Shown here in pieces: positions 9,538 through 22,653 of a DNA stretch of 64,000 nucleotides. Origin of the DNA: Prosopocoilus inquinatus. Its lineage: Eukaryota; Arthropoda; Insecta; Coleoptera; Lucanidae. The translations under genes were made by a program, and so were the position numbers. The DNA is taken from assembly GCA_036172665.1 (NCBI GenBank), contig CM069877.1, forward strand, positions 25,631,001-25,695,000, written 5' to 3'. Under the pieces are notes generated by a model. It was not told the DNA's origin and ran no database searches. It was given only the letters and a program-made list of their open reading frames with translations. Positions within the stretch are counted from its first letter, which is position 1, and the number at the start of each line of letters is the position of its first letter.

Positions 9538-10282
9538 AAAACTATTTCCAGCTTCTGCTGAGTCCGAGAACTTCGTATTTCACATCAGAGTTACTGGAGT
9601 CCATCGAAACGTCAAATAACCTGATAAATAAGTAAGGATCGGGTAGATACATCACAGGAATAACGCTAATGCGTTTTGTTTCGTTTAAAACTATTTCCAG
9701 CTTCTGCTGCGTCCGAAAATTTCGTATCTCACATTAGAGTTACTGGAGTCCATCGAAACGCCAAATAACATGATAGATGAGTAAGGATCGATTAGATACA
9801 TCACAGGAACAACGCTAATACGTGTTATTTCATTTAAAACTATTTCCAGCTTCAGCTGCGTCCGAGAACTTCGTATCTCACATCAAAGTTACTGGAGTCC
9901 ATCGAAACGTCAAATAACATGATAGATGAGTAAGGATCGATTAGATACATCACAGGAACAACGCTAATACGTGTTATTTCCTTTAAAACTATTTCCAGCT
10001 TCAGCTGCGTCCGAGAACTTCGTATCTCACATCAAAGTTACTGGAGTCCATCGAAACGCCAAATAACATAGTAGATAAGTAAGGATCGATTAGATACATC
10101 ACAGGAACAACGCTAATACGTGTTGTTTCGTTCAAAACTATTTCCAGCTTCTGCTGCGTCCGAAAACTTTGTATCTAACATCAGAGTTACCGGAGTCCAT
10201 CCAAACGTCAAATAACATGATAGATGAGTAAGGATCGATTAGATACATCACAGGAACAACGCTAATGCGTGTTGTTTCATTT
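9538..10282 (+). repeat. Truncated A derivative, 5 monomers
   Basis: This block starts like an A unit (GTATTTCAC at 9,575, CCTGATAAATAAG, GGGTAG, then GCGTTTTG), then jumps within the second monomer into the TTATTTC/TTCAGCTG series, CATAGTAG and AACTTTGTATCTAACATC, reaching another GTATTTCAC at 10,320. The interval is 745 bp (5 x 149). The jump point, near 9,789, is also where the 19,077-bp-offset duplication stops matching (28,866 reads GGATCGGGCAG instead). It is therefore a recombination breakpoint. Confidence 0.88.
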
Positions 10283-10878
10283 AAAACTATTTCCAGCTTC
10301 TGCTGAGTCCGAGAACTTCGTATTTCACATCAGAGTTACTGGAGTCCATCGAAACGTCAAATAACATGATAGATGAGTAAGGATCGATTAGATACATCAC
10401 AGGAACAACGCTAATACGTGTTATTTCATTTAAAACTATTTCCAGCTTCAGCTGCGTCCGAGAACTTCGTATCTCACATCAAAGTTACTGGAGTCCATCG
10501 AAACGTCAAATAACATGATAGATGAGTAAGGATCGATTAGATACATCACAGGAACAACGCTAATACGTGTTATTTCCTTTAAAACTATTTCCAGCTTCAG
10601 CTGCGTCCGAGAACTTCGTATCTCACATCAAAGTTACTGGAGTCCATCGAAACGCCAAATAACATAGTAGATAAGTAAGGATCGATTAGATACATCACAG
10701 GAACAACGCTAATACGTGTTGTTTCGTTCAAAACTATTTCCAGCTTCTGCTGCGTCCGAAAACTTTGTATCTAACATCAGAGTTACCGGAGTCCATCCAA
10801 ACGTCAAATAACATGATAGATGAGTAAGGATCGATTAGATACATCACAGGAACAACGCTAATGCGTGTTGTTTCATTT
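10283..10878 (+). repeat. Truncated A derivative, 4 monomers, with hybrid first monomer
   Basis: This block of 596 bp (4 x 149) repeats the preceding 5-mer minus one monomer. Its first monomer is a hybrid: the front is the GTATTTCAC type, but the back reads CATGATAGATGAG and GGATCGATTAG instead of CCTGATAAATAAG and GGATCGGGTAG. The missing GCGTTTTG monomer and the hybrid are what one unequal exchange within the CAAATAAC region would produce. Confidence 0.87.
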
Positions 10879-12965
10879 AAAACTATTTCCAGCTTCTGCT
10901 GAGTCCGAGAACTTCGTATTTCACATCAGAGTTACTGGAGTCCATCGAAACGTCAAATAACCTGATAAATAAGTAAGGATCGGGTAGATACATCACAGGA
11001 ATAACGCTAATGCGTTTTGTTTCGTTTAAAACTATTTCCAGCTTCTGCTGCGTCCGAAAATTTCGTATCTCACATTAGAGTTACTGGAGTCCATCGAAAC
11101 GCCAAATAACATGATAGATGAGTAAGGATCGGGCAGATACATCACAGGAACAACGCTAATGCGTTTTGTTTCGTTTAAAACTATTTCCAGCTTCTGCTGC
11201 GTCCGAAAATTTCGTATCTCACATCAGAGTTACTGGAGTCCGTTGAAACGCCAAATAACATGATAGATGAGTGAGGATCGATTAGAGACATCACAGGAAC
11301 AACGCTAATACGTGTTGTTTCGTTCAAAACTATTTCCAGCTTCTGCTGCGTCCGAAAACTTTGTATCTCACATCAGAGTTACCGGAGTCCATCCAAACGT
11401 CAAATAACATGATAGATGAGTAAGGATCGATTAGATATATTCACAGGAACAACGCTAATGCGTGTTGCTTCATTTAAAACTGTTTCCAGCTCCCGCTGCG
11501 TCCAAAAACTTTGTATCTCACCTCAGAGTTACTAGAGTCCATCGAAACGTCAAATAACATGATAGATAAGTAAGGATCGATTAGATACAGCACAGGAACA
11601 ACGCTAATGCGTGTTGTTTCGTTTAAAACTATTTCCAGCTTCAGCTGCGTCCGAGAACTTCGTATCTCACATCAAAGTTACTGGAGTCCATCGAAACGCC
11701 AAATAACATAGTAGATAAGTAAGGATCGATTAGATACATCACAGGAACAACGCTAATACGTGTTGTTTCGTTCAAAACTATTTCTAGCTTCAGCTGCGTC
11801 CGAGAACTTCGTATCTCACATCAAAGTTACTGGAGTCCATCGAAACGCCAAATAACATGATAGATGAGTAAGGATCGGGTAGATACATCACAGGAACAAC
11901 GCTAATGCGTTTTGTTTCGTTTAAAACTATTTCCAGCTTCTGCTGCGTCCGAAAATTTCGTATCTCACATTAGAGTTACTGGAGTCCATCGAAACGTCAA
12001 ATAACATGATAGATGAGTGAGGATCGATTAGATACATCACAGGAACAACGCTAATACGTGTTATTTCATTTAAAACTATTTCCAGCTTCAGCTGCGTCCG
12101 AGAACTTCGTATCTCACATCAAAGTTACTGGAGTCCATCGAAACGCCAAATAACATGATAGATGAGTAAGGATCCAGTAGATACATCACAGGAACAACGC
12201 TAATGCGTTTTGTTTCGTTTAAAACTATTTCCAGCTTCTGCTGCGTCCGAAAATTTCGTATCTCACATTAGAGTTACTGGAGTCCATCGAAACGTCAAAT
12301 AACATGATAGATGAGTAAGGATCGATTAGATACATCACAGGAACAACGCTAATACGTGTTATTTCATTTAAAACTATTTCCAGCTTCAGCTGCGTCCGAG
12401 AACTTCGTATCTCACATCAATGTTACTGGAGTCCATCGAAACGCCAAATAACATAGTAGATAAGTAAGGATCGATTAGATACATCACAGGAACAACGCTA
12501 ATACGAGTTGTTTCGTTCAAAACTATTTCCAGCTTCTGCTGCGTCCGAGAACTTTGTATCTAACATCAGAGTTACCGGAGTCCATCCAAACGTCAAATAA
12601 CATGATAGATGAGTAAGGATCGATTAGATACATCACAGGAACAACGCTAATGCGTGTTGTTTCATTTAAAACTATTTCCAGCTTCTGCTGAGTCCGAGAA
12701 CTTCGTATCTCACATCAGAGTTACTGGAGTCCGTTGAAACACCAAATAACATGATATATGATTGAGGATCGATTAGGTACATCACAGGAACAACGCTAAT
12801 ACGTGTTGTTTCGTTCAAAACTATTTCCAGCTTCTGCTGCGTCCGAAAACTTTGTATCTAACATCAGAGTTACCGGAGTCCATCCAAACGTCAAATAACA
12901 TGATAGATGAGTAAGGATCGATTAGATACATCACAGGAACAACGCTAATGCGTGTTGTTTCATTT
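10879..12965 (+). repeat. A-type HOR, 14 monomers, second full copy
   Basis: GTATTTCAC at 10,916 to the next at 13,003 is 2,087 bp. The order of variants matches the unit at 7,451 throughout: GGCAG, AGAGACATC, TATTCAC insertion, CTCCCG, CATAGTAG, TCTAGC, BamHI at 12,170, CAATGTTAC, ACGAGTTG, TATATGATTGAGG. The 3,428-bp step between the BamHI sites at 8,742 and 12,170 equals A14 plus the 5-mer and 4-mer insertions. Confidence 0.93.
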
Positions 12966-14605
12966 AAAACTATTTCCAGCTTCTGCTGAGTCCGAGAACT
13001 TCGTATTTCACATCAGAGTTACTGGAGTCCATCGAAACGTCAAATAACCTGATAAATAAGTAAGGATCGGGTAGATACATCACAGGAATAACGCTAATGC
13101 GTTTTGTTTCGTTTAAAACTATTTCCAGCTTCTGCTGCGTCCGAAAATTTCGTATCTCACATTAGAGTTACTGGAGTCCATCGAAACGCCAAATAACATG
13201 ATAGATGAGTAAGGATCGGGCAGATACATCACAGGAACAACGCTAATGCGTTTTGTTTCGTTTAAAACTATTTCCAGCTTCTGCTGCGTCCGAAAATTTC
13301 GTATCTCACATCAGAGTTACTGGAGTCCGTTGAAACGCCAAATAACATGATAGATGAGTGAGGATCGATTAGAGACATCACAGGAACAACGCTAATACGT
13401 GTTGTTTCGTTCAAAACTATTTCCAGCTTCTGCTGCGTCCGAAAACTTTGTATCTCACATCAGAGTTACCGGAGTCCATCCAAACGTCAAATAACATGAT
13501 AGATGAGTAAGGATCGATTAGATATATTCACAGGAACAACGCTAATGCGTGTTGCTTCATTTAAAACTGTTTCCAGCTCCCGCTGCGTCCAAAAACTTTG
13601 TATCTCACCTCAGAGTTACTAGAGTCCATCGAAACGTCAAATAACATGATAGATAAGTAAGGATCGATTAGATACAGCACAGGAACAACGCTAATGCGTG
13701 TTGTTTCGTTTAAAACTATTTCCAGCTTCAGCTGCGTCCGAGAACTTCGTATCTCACATCAAAGTTACTGGAGTCCATCGAAACGCCAAATAACATAGTA
13801 GATAAGTAAGGATCGATTAGATACATCACAGGAACAACGCTAATACGTGTTGTTTCGTTCAAAACTATTTCTAGCTTCAGCTGCGTCCGAGAACTTCGTA
13901 TCTCACATCAAAGTTACTGGAGTCCATCGAAACGCCAAATAACATGATAGATGAGTAAGGATCGGGTAGATACATCACAGGAACAACGCTAATGCGTTTT
14001 GTTTCGTTTAAAACTATTTCCAGCTTCTGCTGCGTCCGAAAATTTCGTATCTCACATTAGAGTTACTGGAGTCCATCGAAATGTCAAATAACATGATAGA
14101 TGAGTGAGGATCGATTAGATACATCACAGGAACAACGCTAATACGTGTTATTTCATTTAAAACTATTTCCAGCTTCAGCTGCGTCCGAGAACTTCGTATC
14201 TCACATCAAAGTTACTGGAGTCCATCGAAACGCCAAATAACATGATAGATGAGTAAGGATCGATTAGATACATCACAGGAACAACGCTAATACGTGTTAT
14301 TTCCTTTAAAACTATTTCCAGCTTCAGCTGCGTCCGAGAACTTCGTATCTCACATCAAAGTTACTGGAGTCCATCGAAACGCCAAATAACATAGTAGATA
14401 AGTAAGGATCGATTAGATACATCACAGGAACAACGCTAATACGTGTTGTTTCGTTCAAAACTATTTCCAGCTTCTGCTGCGTCCGAAAACTTTGTATCTA
14501 ACATCAGAGTTACCGGAGTCCATCCAAACGTCAAATAACATGATAGATGAGTAAGGATCGATTAGATACATCACAGGAACAACGCTAATGCGTGTTGTTT
14601 CATTT
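12966..14605 (+). repeat. A-type HOR shortened to 11 monomers
   Basis: The block starts as a normal A unit at 13,003 but is only 1,640 bp (11 x 149 + 1). Around 14,240 it leaves the A order just before the BamHI monomer and joins the TTATTTCCTTT, CATAGTAG, TCTAACATC series of a B end, then meets GTATTTCAC at 14,643. It carries the private CGAAATGTC (T at 14,082), shared only with 17,809. The breakpoint at about 14,240 is also the left edge of the 8.4-kb duplication with 26,162-34,569. Confidence 0.88.
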
Positions 14606-16692
14606 AAAACTATTTCCAGCTTCTGCTGAGTCCGAGAACTTCGTATTTCACATCAGAGTTACTGGAGTCCATCGAAACGTCAAATAACCTGATAAATAAG
14701 TAAGGATCGGGTAGATACATCACAGGAATAACGCTAATGCGTTTTGTTTCGTTTAAAACTATTTCCAGCTTCTGCTGCGTCCGAAAATTTCGTATCTCAC
14801 ATTAGAGTTACTGGAGTCCATCGAAACGCCAAATAACATGATAGATGAGTAAGGATCGGGCAGATACATCACAGGAACAACGCTAATGCGTTTTGTTTCG
14901 TTTAAAACTATTTCCAGCTTCTGCTGCGTCCGAAAATTTCGTATCTCACATCAGAGTTACTGGAGTCCGTTGAAACGCCAAATAACATGATAGATGAGTG
15001 AGGATCGATTAGAGACATCACAGGAACAACGCTAATACGTGTTGTTTCGTTCAAAACTATTTCCAGCTTCTGCTGCGTCCGAAAACTTTGTATCTCACAT
15101 CAGAGTTACCGGAGTCCATCCAAACGTCAAATAACATGATAGATGAGTAAGGATCGATTAGATATATTCACAGGAACAACGCTAATGCGTGTTGCTTCAT
15201 TTAAAACTGTTTCCAGCTCCCGCTGCGTCCAAAAACTTTGTATCTCACCTCAGAGTTACTAGAGTCCATCGAAACGTCAAATAACATGATAGATAAGTAA
15301 GGATCGATTAGATACAGCACAGGAACAACGCTAATGCGTGTTGTTTCGTTTAAAACTATTTCCAGCTTCAGCTGCGTCCGAGAACTTCGTATCTCACATC
15401 AAAGTTACTGGAGTCCATCGAAACGCCAAATAACATAGTAGATAAGTAAGGATCGATTAGATACATCACAGGAACAACGCTAATACGTGTTGTTTCGTTC
15501 AAAACTATTTCTAGCTTCAGCTGCGTCCGAGAACTTCGTATCTCACATCAAAGTTACTGGAGTCCATCGAAACGCCAAATAACATGATAGATGAGTAAGG
15601 ATCGGGTAGATACATCACAGGAACAACGCTAATGCGTTTTGTTTCGTTTAAAACTATTTCCAGCTTCTGCTGCGTCCGAAAATTTCGTATCTCACATTAG
15701 AGTTACTGGAGTCCATCGAAACGTCAAATAACATGATAGATGAGTGAGGATCGATTAGATACATCACAGGAACAACGCTAATACGTGTTATTTCATTTAA
15801 AACTATTTCCAGCTTCAGCTGCGTCCGAGAACTTCGTATCTCACATCAAAGTTACTGGAGTCCATCGAAACGCCAAATAACATGATAGATGAGTAAGGAT
15901 CCAGTAGATACATCACAGGAACAACGCTAATGCGTTTTGTTTCGTTTAAAACTATTTCCAGCTTCTGCTGCGTCCGAAAATTTCGTATCTCACATTAGAG
16001 TTACTGGAGTCCATCGAAACGTCAAATAACATGATAGATGAGTAAGGATCGATTAGATACATCACAGGAACAACGCTAATACGTGTTATTTCATTTAAAA
16101 CTATTTCCAGCTTCAGCTGCGTCCGAGAACTTCGTATCTCACATCAATGTTACTGGAGTCCATCGAAACGCCAAATAACATAGTAGATAAGTAAGGATCG
16201 ATTAGATACATCACAGGAACAACGCTAATACGAGTTGTTTCGTTCAAAACTATTTCCAGCTTCTGCTGCGTCCGAGAACTTTGTATCTAACATCAGAGTT
16301 ACCGGAGTCCATCCAAACGTCAAATAACATGATAGATGAGTAAGGATCGATTAGATACATCACAGGAACAACGCTAATGCGTGTTGTTTCATTTAAAACT
16401 ATTTCCAGCTTCTGCTGAGTCCGAGAACTTCGTATCTCACATCAGAGTTACTGGAGTCCGTTGAAACACCAAATAACATGATATATGATTGAGGATCGAT
16501 TAGGTACATCACAGGAACAACGCTAATACGTGTTGTTTCGTTCAAAACTATTTCCAGCTTCTGCTGCGTCCGAAAACTTTGTATCTAACATCAGAGTTAC
16601 CGGAGTCCATCCAAACGTCAAATAACATGATAGATGAGTAAGGATCGATTAGATACATCACAGGAACAACGCTAATGCGTGTTGTTTCATTT
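14606..16692 (+). repeat. A-type HOR, 14 monomers, third full copy
   Basis: GTATTTCAC at 14,643 to 16,730 is again 2,087 bp, with the TATTCAC insertion near 15,163, BamHI at 15,897 and TATATGATTGAGG near 16,485. It is paired with 26,528-28,614 at offset 11,922. The unit shows no rearrangement that I can see. Confidence 0.93.
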
Positions 16693-18630
16693 AAAACTAT
16701 TTCCAGCTTCTGCTGAGTCCGAGAACTTCGTATTTCACATCAGAGTTACTGGAGTCCATCGAAACGTCAAATAACCTGATAAATAAGTAAGGATCGGGTA
16801 GATACATCACAGGAATAACGCTAATGCGTTTTGTTTCGTTTAAAACTATTTCCAGCTTCTGCTGCGTCCGAAAATTTCGTATCTCACATTAGAGTTACTG
16901 GAGTCCATCGAAACGCCAAATAACATGATAGATGAGTAAGGATCGGGCAGATACATCACAGGAACAACGCTAATGCGTTTTGTTTCGTTTAAAACTATTT
17001 CCAGCTTCTGCTGCGTCCGAAAATTTCGTATCTCACATCAGAGTTACTGGAGTCCGTTGAAACGCCAAATAACATGATAGATGAGTGAGGATCGATTAGA
17101 GACATCACAGGAACAACGCTAATACGTGTTGTTTCGTTCAAAACTATTTCCAGCTTCTGCTGCGTCCGAAAACTTTGTATCTCACATCAGAGTTACCGGA
17201 GTCCATCCAAACGTCAAATAACATGATAGATGAGTAAGGATCGATTAGATATATTCACAGGAACAACGCTAATGCGTGTTGCTTCATTTAAAACTGTTTC
17301 CAGCTCCCGCTGCGTCCAAAAACTTTGTATCTCACCTCAGAGTTACTAGAGTCCATCGAAACGTCAAATAACATGATAGATAAGTAAGGATCGATTAGAT
17401 ACAGCACAGGAACAACGCTAATGCGTGTTGTTTCGTTTAAAACTATTTCCAGCTTCAGCTGCGTCCGAGAACTTCGTATCTCACATCAAAGTTACTGGAG
17501 TCCATCGAAACGCCAAATAACATAGTAGATAAGTAAGGATCGATTAGATACATCACAGGAACAACGCTAATACGTGTTGTTTCGTTCAAAACTATTTCTA
17601 GCTTCAGCTGCGTCCGAGAACTTCGTATCTCACATCAAAGTTACTGGAGTCCATCGAAACGCCAAATAACATGATAGATGAGTAAGGATCGGGTAGATAC
17701 ATCACAGGAACAACGCTAATGCGTTTTGTTTCGTTTAAAACTATTTCCAGCTTCTGCTGCGTCCGAAAATTTCGTATCTCACATTAGAGTTACTGGAGTC
17801 CATCGAAATGTCAAATAACATGATAGATGAGTGAGGATCGATTAGATACATCACAGGAACAACGCTAATACGTGTTATTTCATTTAAAACTATTTCCAGC
17901 TTCAGCTGCGTCCGAGAACTTCGTATCTCACATCAAAGTTACTGGAGTCCATCGAAACGCCAAATAACATGATAGATGAGTAAGGATCCAGTAGATACAT
18001 CACAGGAACAACGCTAATGCGTTTTGTTTCGTTTAAAACTATTTCCAGCTTCTGCTGCGTCCGAAAATTTCGTATCTCACATTAGAGTTACTGGAGTCCA
18101 TCGAAACGTCAAATAACATGATAGATGAGTAAGGATCGATTAGATACATCACAGGAACAACGCTAATACGTGTTATTTCATTTAAAACTATTTCCAGCTT
18201 CAGCTGCGTCCGAGAACTTCGTATCTCACATCAATGTTACTGGAGTCCATCGAAACGCCAAATAACATAGTAGATAAGTAAGGATCGATTAGATACATCA
18301 CAGGAACAACGCTAATACGAGTTGTTTCGTTCAAAACTATTTCCAGCTTCTGCTGCGTCCGAGAACTTTGTATCTAACATCAGAGTTACCGGAGTCCATC
18401 CAAACGTCAAATAACATGATAGATGAGTAAGGATCGATTAGATACATCACAGGAACAACGCTAATGCGTGTTGTTTCATTTAAAACTATTTCCAGCTTCT
18501 GCTGAGTCCGAGAACTTCGTATCTCACATCAGAGTTACTGGAGTCCGTTGAAACACCAAATAACATGATATATGATTGAGGATCGATTAGGTACATCACA
18601 GGAACAACGCTAATACGAGTTGTTTCGTTC
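16693..18630 (+). repeat. A-type HOR, 13 monomers, leading into B
   Basis: This unit lacks the final AAAACTTTG monomer of a 14-mer. After TATATGATTGAGG/TTAGGTAC near 18,570 it runs straight into the ACGAGTTG monomer that opens B. Its length is 1,938 bp (13 x 149 + 1). BamHI lies at 17,984. CGAAATGTC at 17,809 differs from the paired copy at 29,731, which keeps CGAAACGTC, so that change is either lost there or was exchanged with the 14,082 copy. Confidence 0.9.
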
Positions 18631-21461
18631 AAAACTATTTCCAGCTTCTGCTGAGTCCGAGAACTTCGTATCTCACATCAGAGTTACTGGAGTCCGTTGA
18701 AACGCCAAATAACATGATAGATGAGTAAGGATAGATTAGATACATCACAGGAACAACGCTAATGCGTGTTGTTTCATTTAAAACTATTTCCAGCTTCTGC
18801 TGAGTTAGAGAACTTCGTATCTCACATCAGAGTTACTGGAGTCCGTTGAAACGCAAAATAACATGATAGATGAGTGAGGATCGATTAGATACATCACAGG
18901 AACAACGCTAATACGTGTTGTTTCGTTCAAAACTATTTCCAGCTTCTGCTGCGTCCGAAAACTTTGTATCTCACATCAGAGTTACCGGAGTCAATCCAAA
19001 GGTCAAATAACATGATAGATGAGTAAGGATCGATTAGATACATCACAGGAACAACGCTAATGCGTGTTGTTTCATTTAAAACTATTTCCAGCTCCCGCTG
19101 CGTCCAAAAACTTCGTATCTCACATCAGAGTTACTAGAGTCCATCGAAACGTCAAATAACATGATAGATAAGTAAGGATCGATTAGATACAGCACAGGAA
19201 CAACGCTAATGCGTGTTGTTTCGTTTAAAACTATTTCCAGCTTCAGCTGCGTCCGAGAACTTCATATCTCACATCAAAGATACTGGAGTCCATCGAAACG
19301 CCAAATAACATGATAGATGAGTAAGGATAGATTAGATACATCACAGGAACAACGCTAATGCGTGTTGTTTCATTTAAAACTATTTCCAGCTTCAGCTGCG
19401 TCCGAGAACTTCATATCTCACATCAAAGTTACTGGAGTCCATCGAAACGCCAAATAACATGATAGATGAGTAAGGATCGGGTAGATACATCACAGGAACA
19501 ACGCTAATGCGTGTTGTTTCGTTTAAAACTATTTCTAGCTTCAGCTGCGTCCGAGAACTTCGTATCTCACATCAAAGTTACTGGAGTCCATCGAAACGCC
19601 AAATAACATGATAGATGAGTAAGGATCGGGCAGATACATCACAGGAACAACGCTAATGCGTTTTGTTTCGTTTAAAACTATTTCCAGCTTCTGCTGCGTC
19701 CGAAAATTTCGTATCTCACATTAGAGGTACTGGAGTCCATCGAAACGTCAAATAACATGATAGATGAGTAAGGATCGATTAGATACATCACAGGAACAAC
19801 GCTAATACGTGTTATTTCATTTAAAACTATTTCCAGCTTCAGCTGCGTCCGAGAACTTCGTATCTCACATCAAAGTTACTGGAGTCCATCGAAACGTCAA
19901 ATAACATGATAGATGAGTAAGGATCGATTAGATACATCACAGGAACAACGCTAATACGTGTTATTTCATTTAAAACTATTTCCAGCTTCAGCTGCGTCCG
20001 AGAACTTCGTATCTCACATCAAAGTTACTGGAGTCCATCGAAACGTCAAATAACATGATAGATGAGTAAGGATCGATTAGATACATCACAGGAACAACGC
20101 TAATACGTGTTATTTCATTTAAAACTATTTCCAGCTTCAGCTGCGTCCGAGAACTTCGTATCTCACATCAAAGTTACTGGAGTCCATCGAAACGCCAAAT
20201 AACATAGTAGATAAGTAAGGATCGATTAGATACATCACAGGAACAACGCTAATACGTGTTGTTTCGTTCAAAACTATTTCCAGCTTCTGCTGCGTCCGAG
20301 AACTTTGTATCTAACATCAGAGTTACCGGAGTCCATCCAAACGTCAAATAACATGATAGATGAGTAAGGATCGATTAGATACATCACAGGAACAACGCTA
20401 ATGCGTGTTGTTTCATTTAAAACTATTTCCAGCTTCAGCTGCGTCCGAGAACTTCATATCTCACATCAAAGTTACTGGAGTCCATCGAAACGCCAAATAA
20501 CATGATAGATGAGTAAGGATCGGGTAGATACATCACAGGAACAACGCTAATGCGTGTTGTTTCGTTTAAAACTATTTCTAGCTTCAGCTGCGTCCGAGAA
20601 CTTCGTATCTCACATCAAAGTTACTGGAGTCCATCGAAACGCCAAATAACATGATAGATGAGTAAGGATCGGGCAGATACATCACAGGAACAACGCTAAT
20701 GCGTTTTGTTTCGTTTAAAACTATTTCCAGCTTCTGCTGCGTCCGAAAATTTCGTATCTCACATTAGAGGTACTGGAGTCCATCGAAACGTCAAATAACA
20801 TGATAGATGAGTAAGGATCGATTAGATACATCACAGGAACAACGCTAATACGTGTTATTTCATTTAAAACTATTTCCAGCTTCAGCTGCGTCCGAGAACT
20901 TCGTATCTCACATCAAAGTTACTGGAGTCCATCGAAACGTCAAATAACATGATAGATGAGTAAGGATCGATTAGATACATCACAGGAACAACGCTAATAC
21001 GTGTTATTTCATTTAAAACTATTTCCAGCTTCAGCTGCGTCCGAGAACTTCGTATCTCACATCAAAGTTACTGGAGTCCATCGAAACGTCAAATAACATG
21101 ATAGATGAGTAAGGATCGATTAGATACATCACAGGAACAACGCTAATACGTGTTATTTCCTTTAAAACTATTTCCAGCTTCAGCTGCGTCCGAGAACTTC
21201 GTATCTCACATCAAAGTTACTGGAGTCCATCGAAACGCCAAATAACATAGTAGATAAGTAAGGATCGATTAGATACATCACAGGAACAACGCTAATACGT
21301 GTTGTTTCGTTCAAAACTATTTCCAGCTTCTGCTGCGTCCGAAAACTTTGTATCTAACATCAGAGTTACCGGAGTCCATCCAAACGTCAAATAACATGAT
21401 AGATGAGTAAGGATCGATTAGATACATCACAGGAACAACGCTAATGCGTGTTGTTTCATTT
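18631..21461 (+). repeat. B-type HOR, 19 monomers, copy 2
   Basis: GAGTTAGAG at 18,802 and GTATTTCAC at 21,499 keep the 2,697-bp B spacing. The variant CAAAGATACTGG (normally CAAAGTTACTGG) near 19,276 occurs otherwise only near 31,198 in copy 4, exactly 11,922 bp on. It lacks the CATTACAGG of copies 1 and 3. Copies 2 and 4 are therefore sisters. Confidence 0.93.
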
Positions 21462-22653
21462 AAAACTATTTCCAGCTTCTGCTGAGTCCGAGAACTTCGT
21501 ATTTCACATCAGAGTTACTGGAGTCCATCGAAACGTCAAATAACCTGATAAATAAGTAAGGATCGGGTAGATACATCACAGGAATAACGCTAATGCGTTT
21601 TGTTTCGTTTAAAACTATTTCCAGCTTCTGCTGCGTCCGAAAATTTCGTATCTCACATTAGAGTTACTGGAGTCCATCGAAACGCCAAATAACATGATAG
21701 ATGAGTAAGGATCGATTAGATACATCACAGGAACAACGCTAATACGTGTTGTTTCGTTCAAAACTATTTCTAGCTTCTGCCGCGTCCGAAAACTTTGTAT
21801 CTAACATCAGAGTTACCGGAGTCCATCCAAACGTCAAATAACATGATAGATGAGTAAGGATCGATTAGATACATCACAGGAACAACGCTAATGCGTGTTG
21901 TTTCATTTAAAACTATTTCCAGCTTCTGCTGCGTCTGAAAATTTCGTACCTCACATTAGAGTTACTGGAGTCCATCGAAACGTCAAATAACATGATAGAT
22001 GAGTAAGGATCGATTAGATACATCACAGGAACAACGCTAATACGTGTTATTTCATTTAAAACTATTTCCAGCTTCAGCTGCGTCCGAGAACTTCGTATCT
22101 CACATCAAAGTTACTGGAGTCCATCGAAACGCCAAATAACATAGTAGATAAGTAAGGATCGATTAGATACATCACAGGAACAACGCTAATACGTGTTGTT
22201 TCGTTCGAAACTATTTCCAGCTTCTGCTGCGTCCGAAAACTTCGTATCTCACATCTGAGTTACTGGAGTCCGTTGAAACGTCAAATAACATAGTAGATAA
22301 GTAAGGATCGATTAGATACTTCACAGGAACAACGCTAATACGTGTTGTTTCGTTCAAAACTATTTCCAGCCCCTGTTGAGTTCGAGAACTTCGTATCTCA
22401 CATCAGCGTTAAGGTAGTCCGTTGAGACGTCAAATAACATAGTAGATAAGTAAGGATCGACTAGATACATTACAGGAATAACGCTAATACGTGTTGTTTC
22501 GTTCAAAACTATTTCCAGCTTCTGCTGAGTCCGAGAACTTCGTATCTCACATCAGAGTTACTGGAGTCCGTTGAAACGCCAAATAACATGATAGATGAGT
22601 GAGGGTCGATTAGATACATCACAGGAACAACGATAATACGTGTTGTTTCGTTT
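21462..22653 (+). repeat. Bridge block of 8 monomers with P-like end
   Basis: Eight monomers (1,192 bp) follow B: GTATTTCAC, GCGTTTTG, a TCTAGCTTCTGCCGCG monomer, a GTCTGAAAATTTCGTACC monomer, TTCAGCTG with CATAGTAG, a TTCGTTCGAAAC monomer with ATCTGAG, GCCCCTGTTGAG with the private TTAAGGTAGTCC (near 22,410), and CTGAGTCCGAG with GTGAGGGTCG and CGATAATACG. All of these markers recur 11,922 bp later. The match ends at about 22,647, inside TTTCGTT(T/C)AAAAC, which fixes the right breakpoint of that duplication. Confidence 0.9.

Larger units (their letters stand above)
3573..9789 (+). repeat. Left copy of the 19,077-bp-offset duplication
   Basis: It pairs with 22,650-28,866. Anchors at exactly 19,077: 3,581/22,658, BamHI 3,973/23,050, GAGTTAGAG 4,791/23,868, the rare CATTACAGG 6,661/25,738, GTATTTCAC 7,488/26,565, BamHI 8,742/27,819 and GTATTTCAC 9,575/28,652. 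Both ends are sharp, one inside TTTCGTT(T/C)AAAAC and one inside GGATCG(A/G). The offset is 128 monomers + 5 bp, the 5 matching the extra insertion markers in between. Confidence 0.92.
14240..22647 (+). repeat. Left copy of the 11,922-bp-offset duplication (8.4 kb)
   Basis: It pairs with 26,162-34,569. Anchors at exactly 11,922: GTATTTCAC 14,643/26,565, 16,730/28,652 and 21,499/33,421; BamHI 15,897/27,819 and 17,984/29,906; GAGTTAGAG 18,802/30,724; the rare CAAAGATAC near 19,276/31,198; and TTAAGGTAGTCC about 22,407/34,329. The segment carries A14, A13, B and the bridge. The only difference I noticed is 17,809 (T) against 29,731 (C), so the copies are very similar over 8.4 kb. Confidence 0.92.
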
